A stretch of DNA of 64,000 nt from Heligmosomoides polygyrus polygyrus. Lineage: Eukaryota > Nematoda > Chromadorea > Rhabditida > Heligmosomidae. Below the pieces are notes generated by a model. That model was not told the origin of the DNA and did no database searches. It saw nothing but the letters and a program-made list of their open reading frames with translations. Where the stretch lies: positions 5,346,658-5,410,657 of the forward strand of contig OX377206.1 in the NCBI GenBank assembly GCA_947396885.1, in the 5' to 3' direction. This document shows, in pieces, positions 24,690 through 36,869 of this stretch. How positions within the stretch are numbered: the first letter of the stretch is position 1; the number at the start of each line of letters is the position of its first letter. The position numbers and the translations under genes were made by a program.

Positions 24690-25220
24690 CAATATGACCC
24701 AGTTAATTGACTCCTCGTTAAGCAGCGACAGACGCCTGCACAAGCTCCTGCACATTCCTTATCAACAAAGTTCTGCTCCTCATTACGACGCTCACCTTCT
24801 GTTTTTTTCTGAACCACCTTGTGAGGTATCAAATCTAGAAAGAATGCTAGGAACTGGCAACTCCGAGCGACTATCGGCTCGGAGGGGTTACCTTGTACCC
24901 AATGGTTATCCGCCTTGGTAAGAAGGCACATATATGTCCTACTGCCTCAGAAATGGCCTTCCTCAGTTTACCGTACGAGTAGAACACAGAGCGCTGCTAA
25001 ACATTCCACGTTTCGTACAGCACAAAACGTACTCGGCGAACACCCCCCCCCCTCTCTATATTCCTGGGACATTTTGTGTCTCTCCATAACGTAATGGAAA
25101 AATCTAGGATTTCCAGGAAACTTCAAGGAGAAAAGGAAATGATAGATAGCGCAGGTTCAACAAAACGAAGCATAACTCACTCGATGTGCGCTTGTTCTTT
25201 TAAAGGTGTCCCGCAATGGT
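24690..25220. repeat. Local duplicate of 26740-27090
   Basis: Both regions share gttaagcagcgacagacgcc, then a run around 'cataacg' and ggttcaacaaaacg followed by agtataac/agcataac and cttttaaaggtgt. The first motif also recurs near 40375 in diverged form. Class unknown. Confidence 0.6.
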
Positions 25221-25575
25221 GACTATAGGATACACTGGATAAATTGCCAAATAGTCACTGTTTAGTTTATGCCAGACAAACGGCGAAGTTGGGCAGAGTC
25301 ATTTATGTGCAGGCATTTAATCGAGTTTTTAGAATTTTTCTTCTGCTGTCTCTTTTTTAATGGAAAAAATTCCAAGATTTGTTCACATCCCAGTTCCGGC
25401 TTTGGCGCGGTGTCATGGTGCTTTGAAAATCGTACTTGAACATGGCTTCGATACCAAGTTCCTCTATTTAACTTTGATATTTGTCTATTACCGCTTTAAG
25501 GCGTGCCGCGTTATGGTCTAGCTGTACCACGCCGCAATACTATTTTGACCTTCTAAATCGATCCGTGTTTCGCTC
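25220..25575. repeat. Local duplicate of 29008-29345
   Basis: Aligned over about 340 bp through ttctgctgtctctttttt, ctatttaactttgatatt, attaccgctttaa and cgccgcaatact/cgccgcaatatt. Together with the adjacent exon copy it shows that a block of about 1 kb of this neighbourhood has been copied. Confidence 0.7.
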
Positions 25576-25866
25576 AACGCACTCTTCCCTGAGGTGTTGT
25601 CTATAACCACTAATATGGTTTATTCGTTCCGATCTTGTCCTTAAGGTATTTTGTTTCGTTTTCGTGGATCTTCAAGATCCACGCATAAATGACTAACAAA
25701 GAGTGAATAAAAAACAAATAATTGATAGTTTTTCGACAATTTGCCAGGATTTTATGGACTAAAGTGAAGGTGGAACCTCCCCCCCCCCCCCTTCGCATAC
25801 TTGCACCATGTGCCATCTTCTCGTTTCAACGTTTAGCGTCAGCCTCATGAAGTGAGCCTGTTTCAG

Positions 25867-25921
25867 AGGCACCGTTGATATCAGACGCGAAAACCTAACA
25901 GCAGAGGTGGTCACCATCGAG
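25867..25921 (+). pseudogene. Extra copy of the small-gene exon 2
   Basis: After tttcag the 55 bases read GTVDIRRENLTAEVVTIE in the same phase as the exons 942-999 and 30354-30408, then a gtaatt donor. No first exon is seen upstream, so it is likely an orphan exon copy. Confidence 0.5.
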
Positions 25922-26525
25922 GTAATTGTTCCGGTTATTTGTTGTTGTTGTTACTACCTTGAACACAAGGAAAGTGGCCTATCCGCGGTAGGAAACCGCG
26001 TAGAACGGTCCTCCTTTAAGCCTGCTCAGAAATTCACCCTCGAAAAGGCAGAGTGAAGTGTCTCCCCCCCCCCCCTAATAGGACAAATTGCTGTGATCTT
26101 CAAAGATGGCTCACAATGCCTGCATTCAAATCTGTAGTGTTATCCGTTTCGAAACCCTGTTTTCATCGCTTCACATTATGTTTATGATCTGGATAGATTT
26201 TGGAATTCTTTGATAGCTCAGGATCCGATGGTGAATGTATACCAGAAACGATAGTGGGTCGGCGACCACTTTTTGTCAGAAATACCTCTCCAACTTTTCA
26301 TGATGAAGCTATTAAGCCGTGATCGGTTCTTGGACAAAATGGCCTCTTACATTCCAATTCTGGCATAGACGTTGAATTATGTAGTTGGAAGTTGCTCTCA
26401 TTCATGGCGCGAAAAACGCTCCATACTTGAATTTCGAAAGTGTATCTCTCAACAAGGAATGCAGGAGAGAGTAAGCCACTTTTTGCGACATCTCCCGAGC
26501 ATCCCTTTGGTTTGCTGGACATCTA

Positions 26526-26675
26526 GGGTCTGCCCACACTTTGCAACCGCAGCTATGGACTCGCTCGTGCAATGCATGCGGATTGATTGATGCCGAGCAT
26601 TCGCTCAGCAAAGTCGATACGCGTGTTTTACCCGTGTAACTCTGTCGCTGCTGTCGCGAAATGTGAATAGGCCCT
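26526..26675. mobile_element. Miniature inverted-repeat element (family A variant)
   Basis: Ends gggtctgcccacactttgc and gtcgcgaaatgtgaataggccc in mirror. About 150 bp. Confidence 0.5.
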
Positions 26676-27432
26676 AAGGCAAATTCGATTCTTTTTTTTG
26701 GTTATAACTGTCGCGCGTAGTTGTTGTGTTGTGTGTCATAAGTTGACACGGCTAATTCGCCCTTGGTTAAGCAGCGACAGACGCCTGGAGATAACCTCCC
26801 GCGCATACCATGTTAACAGGGTGGTGCTTCTCATTGTGATGACGGTTTGCGATTTCTGAAACACATCTAATCGAGCATGAACCGATGGAAAGGTAAAACT
26901 GCGAATTCCCAGAAAGGTCGTATAGGCGCAATCGCAATACACCTGTGGTATTTAGGATCTCCTCATAACGAAATAGAGGAAGAAGAGTAACGTCAGGGTG
27001 TTTACGAGACTGTGTAACGGCAGATGGAGTAGGTTCAACAAAACGGAGTATAACTTACTCGTTGTTTTGAGCTTTTAAAGGTGTTGTGGGCGCTTTACAC
27101 TGGAATGAGCCATTTTCGGATTATCGATTCGGACATCCTGGTCCGAGTCATCCGAAATTGGCCGTGTCCGAATCACTCAAAAATCCGTGGTTCGCGAAAT
27201 CGCCGTCATCCGAATCATCTAAAAATGCGGTCGCAGGTGTCATCCGAATCATCCAAGTATCCAAAAATTTGGTCGGATACAATGTATAGTGGACACAATG
27301 CGTGTTAGGAGAGTGGTGCACTATTGTGAGGACGCGCTTTCTTCATCATTTTTCTCTCTAAGGTTTCACATTCTGGCTGAATCCTAGCGCTGAGGATGAA
27401 TCGCGCCAAGGAAAGCACGGCATGTTGTTTTA

Positions 27433-27552
27433 CCGTATGGGATGGCACGTAAAAACACCCTCCCGTGCAATCGATTGGGTCAGGCTTTCGCGATGGGGCG
27501 CGCGCGCACCGTGCAGTGGAGCCGACGACACGTCATCCGCCGGCTTAGTAGC
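27433..27552 (+). repeat. Inverted partner of 28780-28908
   Basis: About 120 bp, starting ccgtatgggatggcacgtaa and including tcaggctttcgcgatgggg, is repeated in reverse orientation at 28780-28908. Both would encode CNRLGQAFAMGRARTVQWSR, but with no gene context; it is a repeat. Confidence 0.7.
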
Positions 27553-27559
27553 TTCGATG

Positions 27560-28110
27560 GGAACAGGAACTTAGATTACGGAGAACAGTACCAACTTGGC
27601 GTAATTCGAAGTTGGGCGTGGAGCCATTTTGCAGCCACGACACGGCATATTTTACGGTAAACGCTAAAGAGAAGCACCTTGCAACAGCTGTTACGAAACT
27701 GGAGCACAGTGAATTCTAAGCATATGCACTTTGGAAGTGCTCTTACTACTCGTGGTTGTGAAATTCAGTTGGTTACTGAGTGTATATGTCACACAGTCTG
27801 TTTTGCTCATACAGCCCTCTTAGGATGCACATTTTTTAAAGGATAGCATCCATTTCGACGTTGCCATTCTATGAGTTTGGTCCAAAACGTCGGATTTAAG
27901 AGTTACTTCCGCTCAGAGTTAATCTTAATGAAAGCTATAATAATCTACATGCTTTTGGTGATAATGTCTATGGTAAGAGTTTCACGATTATGAAATGGAA
28001 GGCTTCTACGGATGAGACATGGCAGTTTGTGTTGCTCATTATTGTAATGAAATCCCAAATCTTACATCTTAACCACTGCATTCAACATTTGTCCTCTCAA
28101 CGAGTACCAA
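27560..28110. other. No supported gene
   Basis: No ORF above 60 codons with recognisable features, and no repeat I can classify. Confidence 0.3.
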
Positions 28111-28119
28111 GCAGAGCAC

Positions 28120-28620
28120 TTCGACCCTTCTAATCTCATATGTACACTTTTCTCAGGGGCAAGAGGTAACTTCCAGATAGTTAACCACTCATAAATCCTT
28201 TCCAATCTCTCTCCACATCGGTACCTGATTCAATTTTCCCATTGATCTTGATATCGGCTTTCCTCAAGAATCAATGGCAGCCCAGCTACGTATATAGCGA
28301 ACAGAACTGCGGAAAAGACCCCTATCTGAGGAATTTCGCTCTTCACCAACTTACAGACTCAAAAAGTACCTCCTATCCTGGCCTGAAAACTACGCTCTGA
28401 ACGATTTTGTATTCATTTACACACTAGGGGATGGAAGTTCAGATGTTCAGGTTTTGCATTACCTCCTATCCTGGCCTGAAAACTACGCTCTGAACGATTT
28501 TGTATTCATTTACACACTAAGGGATGGAAGTTCAGATGTTCAGGTTTTTGCATAAGTCTAGAATGGTCCACCCTATCGAATGCTTTAGAAAAATGAAAGT
28601 AAATTACATCACATGTATCA
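28120..28620 (-). mobile_element. CR1/Jockey-like reverse transcriptase relic
   Basis: Read on -, FSKAFDRVDHSRLMQK (palm motif) is followed by a stop, later GVFSAVLFAIYVAGLP (motif B/C approach) and WLTIWKLPLAPEKS. The catalytic ADD box is lost. It contains a 93-bp tandem duplication (28367-28459 and 28460-28552) differing at only a few bases. Confidence 0.7.
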
Positions 28621-28779
28621 GTGTACATGTACATGTACATTATCAAAGTAAATTACAGCACATGCTACATGCTATACGATGCCTTATCCGTTGCCCTCAC
28701 GTCGTTACTTGATACCACTGAGTCGTGCGCTCATAAGTACTGTACCGAAAAGTGGTGTAACCCCTTTCAGCCCCCTCCA

Positions 28780-28908
28780 AGCTGTCAAGCCAGCGGACGA
28801 TGCCGCGTCGTCGGCTCCACTGCACGGTGCGCGCGCGCCCCATCGCGAAAGCCTGACCCAATCGATTGCACGGGGGGGGGGTGTTTTTACGTGCCATCAC
28901 CGTATGGT
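28780..28908 (-). repeat. Inverted partner of 27433-27552
   Basis: Reverse-complement copy, with a longer G-run (cacggggggggggtg). The pair flanks the RT relic and an intervening 1.2 kb. Confidence 0.7.
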
Positions 28909-29471
28909 GTACAGTGAAGAAATCCCCTCTTAGGAAGAACCCCCCCCCCCCCCCCTCCCCGGCTAACGCGCATCACGACCGCAGTGACGGACTGTGGGAT
29001 GCTCCAGGTAAACTGCAAAATAGCCACTGTTTGTATATGCCAGAAGAAGCTGATGAGAATCATTTAAATGCACACATTTAATCTATTTCTGAATTTTTCC
29101 TCTGCTGTCTCTTTTTTTTGGAAAAAGATTCGAGATTTCCTCATGTCCCAGCCTCTGTTTTGACACGGCGTCATGATCCTTTGGAAGTCGTTTTTTAACA
29201 TGGCTTGTACACCCCTCTATTTAACTTTGATATTCGTTTATTACCGCTTTAATACGTGCCACGTTATGGGTTATGGACTAGCGGTACCGCGCCGCAATAT
29301 TTTGACCTTCCAAATCGATTCGCATTTCGGTCAACACATATTTTTAATGCGACGTCATGAAAATTCATATTGAGGGCTGCTAAGCTATTCTAGCACGATA
29401 GAAATTTTCGAAATCGTGTGCTCCAAGTTTTCCGTTCTGTTGCATCAAACATTTTCGGTTTTCTTCAGGTT

Positions 29472-31972
29472 ATGAATGGTGAAGAGCCAGCACCTGCTCA
29501 GCATCAACCGATGCCAGCGAAGGCCGTGTCGGCGTAAGTAGTTTATTTTTCAGCTTTTCTTTATTATTTCTTTACTTTTGTTTACATCGAAACAATTCCT
29601 GCTCCAGATGGAGATGGATGTCTGAACTCAGGAATGTGGTGTAAAATTTGAGCTCCGATAAGCTTCGAAGTTATGCTACACCTTGCAGAAATAACTGTAG
29701 TTTCGAAAAGTGAAGCTTGATTACTTCGTAAATCTTCACCCTTGAATTGGTAGAGAACTATGATCCACTTTTGCAAAGTCGTTGAACAGGGCTGATAGGG
29801 CTACAACCTCACAAGGCAATACCTTCCAAACATTTTGTATGCGAAATTATTGCAATGTAAAGGAATCATCTGACCTTGCGCCCATAAAGCAGTATTTTTG
29901 GGTTTTTCTTTGTCGGTGCTGGAGAAGTGTCGTCATGTGAGACTGTACAATTCCAAGGTCGCGCACTAACTCGGTAGGTTCAAGAATTTCGTGAAGATGG
30001 AACATACCTTTCTTCTATTTGAAGGGTGGAGAAGGGGTTTTGTAGAGGTACTCGTTTTCGTTGTATAGGCATACATCTGAACCCCTTGAAATGAGAAAGT
30101 CAAGGTAAGGCATTAAGAATGTTTTCCCATTTAGTAAGTCTCGATTTAGATGGTATGAAAGACCGTTTGCAATTTATGTTCCCTAATTAACACACGATGT
30201 ATTTAACAGATTCAGATCTGACGTTCTGGTAGGAAGGGTGTCGTTTTAGGATAAGCCTCAATCTACATGCTTCTGACTGTGGCTCGGTGTACCTGTCTTG
30301 TTCTTTAATTTAAACAACGTTCACCGATTTGAGCATCGCTATTGACGTTTCAGGGCCACGACCGTGGATATCAGAACCGAGAATGTAGCAGAGGTGGTCA
30401 GCGTTGAGGTAACTGTTCCAGTTGTAAATTACTGTTGTCACTTTCTTGTTTTGGTTTAGTTTTCGCTCCAATCGCTACGCGGCGTGGTGTCATATAATGA
30501 AATTTGCCAGCGTTGATCAGGCCGCGCGACCTAATCGATAATGGTATTTTTCATTATGACACGACCAGCGGTGAATGGGGTAAATACAGGAGAGCCAGAG
30601 GAAGACAGATGATGTGAGCTAGTCTACACACGGTGAAGCAAGCCTGGCAGTTCTGTGTGAACTGCTGTTTGAGTACCCCGTGTTTGATGGATGTTTCAGA
30701 AAAGTTGTCCGTGAGGTTTGGAATAAACTAATTTTCCGGCCTCAAACAAAAAACGCTATTTTTAACGAAGCCTTGGATTCTTCTTTGTGTGAGACATACG
30801 GTCAGAACACGCTTTGGTTCCATCCTGGTAAGTCGGAGGGGGAGACAAGCAGCGCTGCCGTTGGAAAAGTGGCTTAATAACAAATGAAATGGTCCCTCCT
30901 GGTTAGGAAACTGCAAAAGATCTTGTAAACGAGTTCATCGTCTTTGTGGAATGGTCCACCATTAGCTTTGTGGCGGATGTGCAAGAGAGTGAATGAGGTT
31001 ACCAGAAACTCTGTCGCTGGGAAACCTCAGATGTAATTCGTTTTTAACCTGTTGGAGAACCCCAGCTTCAGCAGCAAATCTTGGGCTGGGGGCTTTTTTC
31101 ATTAATGAATTAACGGCAAATTTTGTACGGCTTTAGAGGAGATCAGGAGGCAAATCAGTTTCTTTTTCTTCTGAGCAAAAACTGATTCAGTACCTTTTCC
31201 GACAACATTCAACTACATCCCGCCGCTTCTTTTGGTTTACTCATATAAGCAGTTCACACATTCTTGACAATACATGCAGCAAAAGGAAATCGTGACGACA
31301 TCAAGAATCACCGTCATAGAATTCAACGTTAGAAGAGCAAATTAAAAACGAAGAGAGTGGCCTATCCCTGGTAGGAAACTGCACCGAAAGTTCCCCTTAT
31401 AGGCCTGCTCAGTGTGTAGCCCCTGATAAATAGTTCCTACAACTTACTCGTACAAGGGAACTGCTTTAACGTAGATCATCAAGCAGTCAATAAAGGCAGA
31501 CAGTGAGTGCAGTGCATAGTGCATTGTTCGCTAAAAGAGATGATTCCGACTACAGATTTGCTGTAAAAGTGTTGAAATCGACGGCAACGAGTCCCATTGT
31601 GGGAGTCATAATGCATTCCACTTCCACTTTATATCGTCAAGATTATTTACATGCTTATGGTGGTCAGCCGATGAATGACATTTTGTCCTTCTGGGACAAA
31701 TTCGCTGGCCCCGAAGATACGGAATGCTTGACTGGCCTGGTAGGGACCCGAACTGTAAATCGTGCCGCACACAACATCCGGTACATCCGCCGACTGCGCA
31801 TAACGTGCCCAGATGTAATTACGGTGATAGGAAAGAGCATTTTCAGGTGAAGAGCTGGAATAGTGTGAAGAGGACAAGAGATCCCTTTGATCCTCCCGGC
31901 GTGCAGTTTTCCAAATATGGCTGGAAGAGGATAGTGAATGACGGGCCTCCCTGCAACGGCGACATGTTTGAC
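29472..31972 (+). CDS. Unrecognised gene, paralogue of 227-2603 (5' exons)
   Basis: Three phase-compatible exons: 29472-29533 (ATG five bases after a ttcttcag acceptor; MNGEEPAPAQHQPMPAKAV...), 30354-30408 (TTVDIRTENVAEVVSVE) and 31847-31972 (42 codons: VKSWNSVKRTRDPFDPPGVQ, then FSKYGWKRIVNDG and PPCNGDMFD, with a gtaagt donor). Introns align with the left paralogue for over 900 bp, while exons differ. The third exon has excellent splice sites and no stop. Later exons are uncertain; 35954-36034 is in a compatible phase. No family recognised. Cysteines are few and no signal peptide is visible. Confidence 0.4.
31359..31845. other. Intron with dispersed repeats
   Basis: Starts with a family B-like end (gtggcctatccctggtagg) and contains, around 31690-31780, a copy of the dispersed repeat also seen at 6480-6600, 34520-34640 and 35530-35600. 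The open frame 31503-31850 spans that repeat and is therefore not accepted as a gene. Confidence 0.45.
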
Positions 31973-32087
31973 GTAAGTCGATATCTATTATCCATCTGTG
32001 TGGTTACTTTTTTCCTTCTCGGTCACCTTCCGACACGGTGAGCTGAATTGCTAGACAAGAAGGGTGTACACTATACACTGTTTTATA

Positions 32088-32650
32088 TCACTAGATACTT
32101 ATTAGGGAAGGGTTTCACCTCCCGTGGGAATTCAAGTCGAGACCAGGATCATTAACAAGCGCTCGGAATGCTGATTACGAAAATGCGTGTCAAAATTGCA
32201 AAATGAAATTCCTGAATGAGTTATGGCCTGTCGAAATCGAGGGCCTCACCACAGGGTGGCTGTGCGACACACCTGGCACGAGGGTGGTGAGTCGTCGGGT
32301 TTCCGTAAGAATGGCCCGCCGGCTGCGGCAGTGGCGCATAGGTAGTGCTCCTGCTGATCAGGTGCGACGTCGTTGGTTCGGTTACCGTTGCGCCGGTTTT
32401 CTGCAAATCATAATTTATCTTCGAAACCCTTTGTTCCAAGTGTGTCGCCAGGTGTGTCGCACATTTTGCGCCATGTGTGTCATAATGCAAGCCTATGATG
32501 AGGCTCCCCGATTGCGGCAGGCCATAGCTCTCTCAGGATTTTCATTTTGCAATTTTGACAACAACAGTCGTAATCAGCATTCCGAGCTCTTTCTAATGAT
32601 CCTGGTCTCAACTTGAATTCCCACGGGAGGTGAAATCCTTCTCTAGTTAG
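32088..32650. mobile_element. Element with about 190-bp terminal inverted repeats
   Basis: The left end (ggtttcacctcccgtgggaa, then gagaccaggatcattaa and gctcggaatgctgattacg) is mirrored at the right end over about 190 bp with few mismatches, enclosing about 180 bp of unique GC-rich DNA. No transposase ORF: a non-autonomous foldback-type element. Confidence 0.85.
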
Positions 32651-32952
32651 GTGAACAATAATTCGGACTATGTTGTAACTCGCGACTAATCAGCCAAGTG
32701 TAATCACCAGTTGGGCGCCAACAATGAGACGAGTTTTCCTACAGTTCTCCCCTAGTCCAATCAATACACGGTGGTGTTGAATACACCGTCATCATCAAAT
32801 TGTGGTGCTATTCAGTAGGTGAAGGAGACTTGCCACCACACAGCTGGCTTTGTCGGCTGTCTCAGAGCAGTCCCGGACCTACCTATCCTAATCCGAGGGG
32901 GCATACAGTGACTTGCGTCTCCAATCCCATGTTTAAGCTTCCACGAGAGCTT

Positions 32953-33165
32953 CAGTTGGTTATATGTCGCGTAGGTGAGCAGCATTGGTAGGTGGGATCG
33001 CTTAAACCAATCAGATCGCATGGAATGGGCATGCCATTCAGAGAGCATGTACAGTTGGTACCCTGGTTGGCTGGCATGTGTTCGGCCAACACTCTGTTTG
33101 GATACAATTGGCTGGCGCGCACATACCTACCAATGCTGCTCACCTACGCGACATATACCTTCAAT
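32953..33165. mobile_element. Inverted-repeat element, 213 bp
   Basis: Ends tatatgtcgcgtaggtgagc agcattggtaggt and their mirror acctaccaatgctgctcacc tacgcgacatata, about 40 bp each. No coding capacity. Confidence 0.8.
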
Positions 33166-33239
33166 TGTTATCTCATGATACGAGAGCTTTCCTTTCACTC
33201 CAGGGGATCTGGTTATGTGGCATGAGATGACGTCCGCGA

Positions 33240-34400
33240 ATGACACTTTACGGTTGCCCCTCCCGTCTAGAATAGATCCTACAGTGCCTACTCAGTCATC
33301 GTCAACTATGTGCTCCTTGATTGTTTCACTGTTTGTCGCTGTGCTCACAGAATTATCGCTCAAAATACCCAGCATGTAAAGGATGTTGTCACATGATTCT
33401 TGTTCTACAAGGTCAAACCGAGATTCATACCGCGAATTCAGTTCGAGCGGTATTCCTATAGTTAGCTCCGAAAATCAGACGATATGGATAAGACAGAGTA
33501 GGAGAGCTCGTATAGCCCCGCAACGACTGCTTGAGCATTGTGGGATAACTCGTCGAATTTGTGGCGGACAACTCGTCGCCACCCTTGGGTATTAAGTCGC
33601 GAGGGTACAATCCTAATCGGGGGGGGGGGGGGGGAGGCAATGAATTGTTAATGGTAGCTATGCATCGATACATATAAGATACAATATAACATATGAATGC
33701 CTTACCTTACTTTACCTGATCCCCTCCCTTGGGAATGCGTTACGCTGAAATATTAAAAAGATTTCATTATGGAACTATGGACAAGCTATGAAGAGGCTGC
33801 AGCGTCTTTGCTCGAAATACCCATTTGAATTCCCGCGATGCCGTACCGATATAGGTGCGCGTCGACTCGCTCACCATTGCTTTAATGAATCTTCACGGTT
33901 TTATAGTATTGTAGTTGTTCCCAGGTTTCTGTTCAATTTACTGTGTTTTCATTACTCCTTCCCTCTCCTCCCCCACAACTAGGAAACCAATTCAGAAAAC
34001 CGCTTTTGGTATTGGGAGGACAGCAGTTCATAAGGTATATATATATCCTATATACTTATGTGTTGTGCTGCATGTTGCATTTCTTTAAATATTGGAATCG
34101 ACTGCTCCCCCCCCCCCCCGATTGGGATCGCACCGTCGCGAGTTATTCAGCATAAATCTCACTGATTTCGTTCTTTTTTCAACTTAGTTTTTTGCTCCTC
34201 CACTAACAAAGCTATCATATAGACTGGTACGTGGATGCCGTCGTGGCTCCGTCCCCCACCAAAGCGTCCTACGCCACGCGAGGAGCTGTTTCTTGGTTCT
34301 GAGGCACGTCTTCTTTCACTAGTAGTCGTACTTTCAGTTTAACACAAGAAATACGCCAATGTGTCCAATTTGACGTTGAAGGCAGTGCGTTGTCTGCAAC
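33240..34400. other. No supported gene
   Basis: Contains a family B-like half-end at about 33258-33286 (cccctcccgtctagaataga), a 16-base G-run at 33619-33634 and a 13-base C-run at 34107-34119. Short open frames only. Confidence 0.35.
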
Positions 34401-34419
34401 GACACTCATTTTAGTGTTT

Positions 34420-34433
34420 ATTACCCAAGTTTG
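34420..34433 (+). other. SL1-like 14-mer (candidate spliced-leader relic)
   Basis: attacccaagtttg matches positions 7-20 of the nematode SL1 leader exactly, preceded by gtttt/tgttt-like sequence and followed by gg. No donor GT or Sm site is obvious downstream, so it is not a clear SL RNA gene; it could be the 5' end of a retrotransposed trans-spliced mRNA. Confidence 0.4.
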
Positions 34434-35195
34434 GGTTTTCCGGCATTTTCAAAGGCGAACTTGAAGGCGAATTTGGCCCTAAACAATACGATCTACAGTG
34501 TCCAGCCGATGAACAATCCACGCTAGTCTGGTACCAGTTCACCAACCCCGGAGGAATGTATGGCTTGGTTTGCCAGGGCAGGAGATCCGAACTAACAACC
34601 TGGAATCGGGTGCACACGACAGCCAGCACCTCCACTGACCGCGCTACTATGCTCCCCTTAAGCAAAAGACGTACACAAAGGACGAACAAACTTTCTGGAA
34701 ACCTTACGAAAAGGAAATTGAATATCTCAAGAGCGATGCATGTGGTTGGGGGGGGGGGGGGGGGGGAAATTGCAGGCTTCTGACTTCCGCTCATTCTGAA
34801 CTTTTTCGATTAAAGGAGACTTAAGGCGAAGAAGGTTCCTATTTCTAGAATACACTAGAATTGTGATCAACATCATACCTATACTACTGTCAGTGGTTCA
34901 GTTTAGCTAATGCTAATTCCTCGAAGGACATTAACGGCAGAAAAATTAGAGTTATGCACAGAGCACACGGTCTTCGAGGTCTGACTTGGCATACTGTATT
35001 GCTCAAAATTCGGAACCCATTTTCAGAATTTCTCAGGAAATACTGGACATATGGATGAAAGGTTCAGCACGTTTGACGGGACCCGAGCCATATATCGATT
35101 ACTATATCGATTATTTCATCGACAGCCAGCGCCTTCACTGACTGCGCTCAGCACGCCTAGGTGTAGTTATGGCATTTAAAAAAAAACCTTTTTAG

Positions 35196-35270
35196 TTTGA
35201 AGATGATTGGAAGTTGGAAGCACCGCGTGAAGAAGTTAACCGTTGAGAGATCCCACCATCCGATGCTAAG
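35196..35270 (+). other. Exon-like ORF with good splice sites
   Basis: Between tttttag and gtaagt, one frame is open throughout: LKMIGSWKHRVKKLTVERSH then HPML. It would need a phase that does not join the exons at 31847-31972 or 35954-36034, so it cannot be placed in that gene. Unrecognised. Confidence 0.25.
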
Positions 35271-35656
35271 GTAAGTCTACTCATCTATGCGGCTGATTTT
35301 TTCAATTCTTCTCGATATTCTTTTTGCCCATCGTTTTTTTCTCGATTTGGATATTTTTGCTGAGAAACGCTTGGCTAGAGAGGTCTTGTGGTACTCTCTT
35401 CAATTTCGTGGAGGAATAATAAGAACAAGAAGCACTACTCAATTCGCATGGGCCCACTGACTTTTTTGCAGTTTTCAACTGAGATGTAGGCACTTCTGCT
35501 GTAGAAAGCTATTGCGCTGGTCAAGTCGAGTGCCTGTTCATCGACCCCGAAGGGACGGAATTGCTTTGTTGGCCTGATCGGGACCCGAACATCAACGCGT
35601 GGTGCATACGAGAGTCGTCGTCCCTCCCTCCCCTCCCCTCTTCTCCTAGCAACTAT

Positions 35657-35820
35657 GGGCCCGCTCATACTTCACGATGTGAGCGAGTGGTCGGCTAGGA
35701 GAATCATTTTGTACGTATCGATTTTTGCTGGTTATCGCACGACAAAAATCAATAGAAATATGGTTTGCCTAGCCGCCCAATCGCTCCCGGCACCCCCCGT
35801 CGCGAAGTATGTACAGGTCC
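35657..35820. mobile_element. Miniature inverted-repeat element (family A)
   Basis: Left end gggcccgctcatacttcacg, right end gtcgcgaagtatgtacaggtcc. About 164 bp. Confidence 0.65.
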
Positions 35821-35953
35821 TATGCTTCATGAATCTGTTACTAGTTACGACTAAGAAGAGCTCCTTTCAGCTTGAAGACTGGTAGAATGTCAAAGTGATA
35901 CCATGTACTGTTTCTTTTGGTTGTACTGTATTGTACTTTGTTTTGTATTTCAG

Positions 35954-36034
35954 CCCTGTGAGGACAAGCTGGAACTTGACGTCGTCCTGGACGAACTGAA
36001 TGACCAGCCTTATTCCAACGAATTGATTATTGAC
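35954..36034 (+). other. Probable internal exon, gene unknown
   Basis: Flanked by gtatttcag and gtaagc. Encodes 27 residues, PCEDKLELDVVLDELNDQPY then SNELIID, acidic, open only in phase 0. The phase fits directly after 31847-31972. Unrecognised. Confidence 0.4.
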
Positions 36035-36484
36035 GTAAGCCGTTTGTTCTTAAAATTTAATTTGGCTGCTTCGTCCGTTACCTTGCTTCAAGGATATGCA
36101 TATTCTTCCTGGTTAGCGATAGCTTTCCTTCTGAAAATGTGAGCAGATTCGCCAGACATGAAGGATATGCGGAAGTGTTCAGTCGTATTATGTGAGGAGG
36201 CGGACAATGAGTCGCATTATTCCGTTTGGGACCCACTGACATCACGCGTTTGTTTCAACTTAAATTGGTGTCATTATACGCAGTATTAGCTGGTTGGGAT
36301 CTTAACGTCAAAGTCGATCTGGATTTGCTCTGTGCGTTGCAAGCATAGACATCTTGATGACTGTTCCTTTTTGATTATTTATCACTGGTCAGTCGGGGAA
36401 ACAATCGCCTGCGGCTTCGCCCAGCAATTCATTAAACAGCTACCCTTCACTTGCTAGGTGAGTGCTGGCCGGCCTATATTACAG

Positions 36485-36707
36485 AGTTTACACAATTTTC
36501 ACCTCAAATGGTGAACTCCGAAGAAGAATCGGTGGAATTCATCTACAACGGCCAGCCGATCGATATTGCATATCTGTTGTGGGGGATATCTCTCCGTACT
36601 CATGCGGTTCCTGTAAAACGATTCTGGCGAATGCACCCTCGAATGGCGTATACCGGTTAGCGGTGGAGCGCGGAAACTGTGATAGAAAGCTGTCTGTGCC
36701 CTCCTAG
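36485..36707 (+). other. Probable terminal exon, gene unknown
   Basis: After tatattacag one frame is open to a stop TAG: VYTIFTSNGELRRRIGG, then RPADRYCISVVGDISPYSCG, SCKTILANAPSNGVYRLAVE, ending with a Cys and KLSVPS. Four cysteines in a short region suggest a folded domain, perhaps extracellular; the family is not recognised. The required entry phase (two bases carried over) does not match the exon at 35954-36034. Confidence 0.35.
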
Positions 36708-36785
36708 CTTATAGATCGCGCGTATGCATCCACGTTGACATTCGATCGATCTCTTGGACGCCTGCGATGGCCCTCCCGGCAGGCG

Positions 36786-36860
36786 GATCGTGGTCCAGTG
36801 GATAGTGGGGCATCGCTTCATGCGAGGGAGGTGGGGGTTCGATTCCCCAACGTTGTGGCA
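36786..36860 (+). repeat. tRNA-like sequence
   Basis: A-box-like tggtccagtggatagtgg and B-box gggttcgattcccc with four to five paired T-stem bases. The acceptor stem does not close convincingly, so it is more likely a SINE head or tRNA pseudogene than a functional tRNA. Confidence 0.4.
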
Positions 36861-36869
36861 TACTTGTAT

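Noticed and set aside
31503..31850. 116-codon + strand frame
   Set aside because: Its second half is a dispersed repeat found at three other places, and the supported exon starts just after it at 31847.
36786..36860. Functional tRNA gene
   Set aside because: A and B boxes are good but the acceptor stem and anticodon arm do not fold convincingly.
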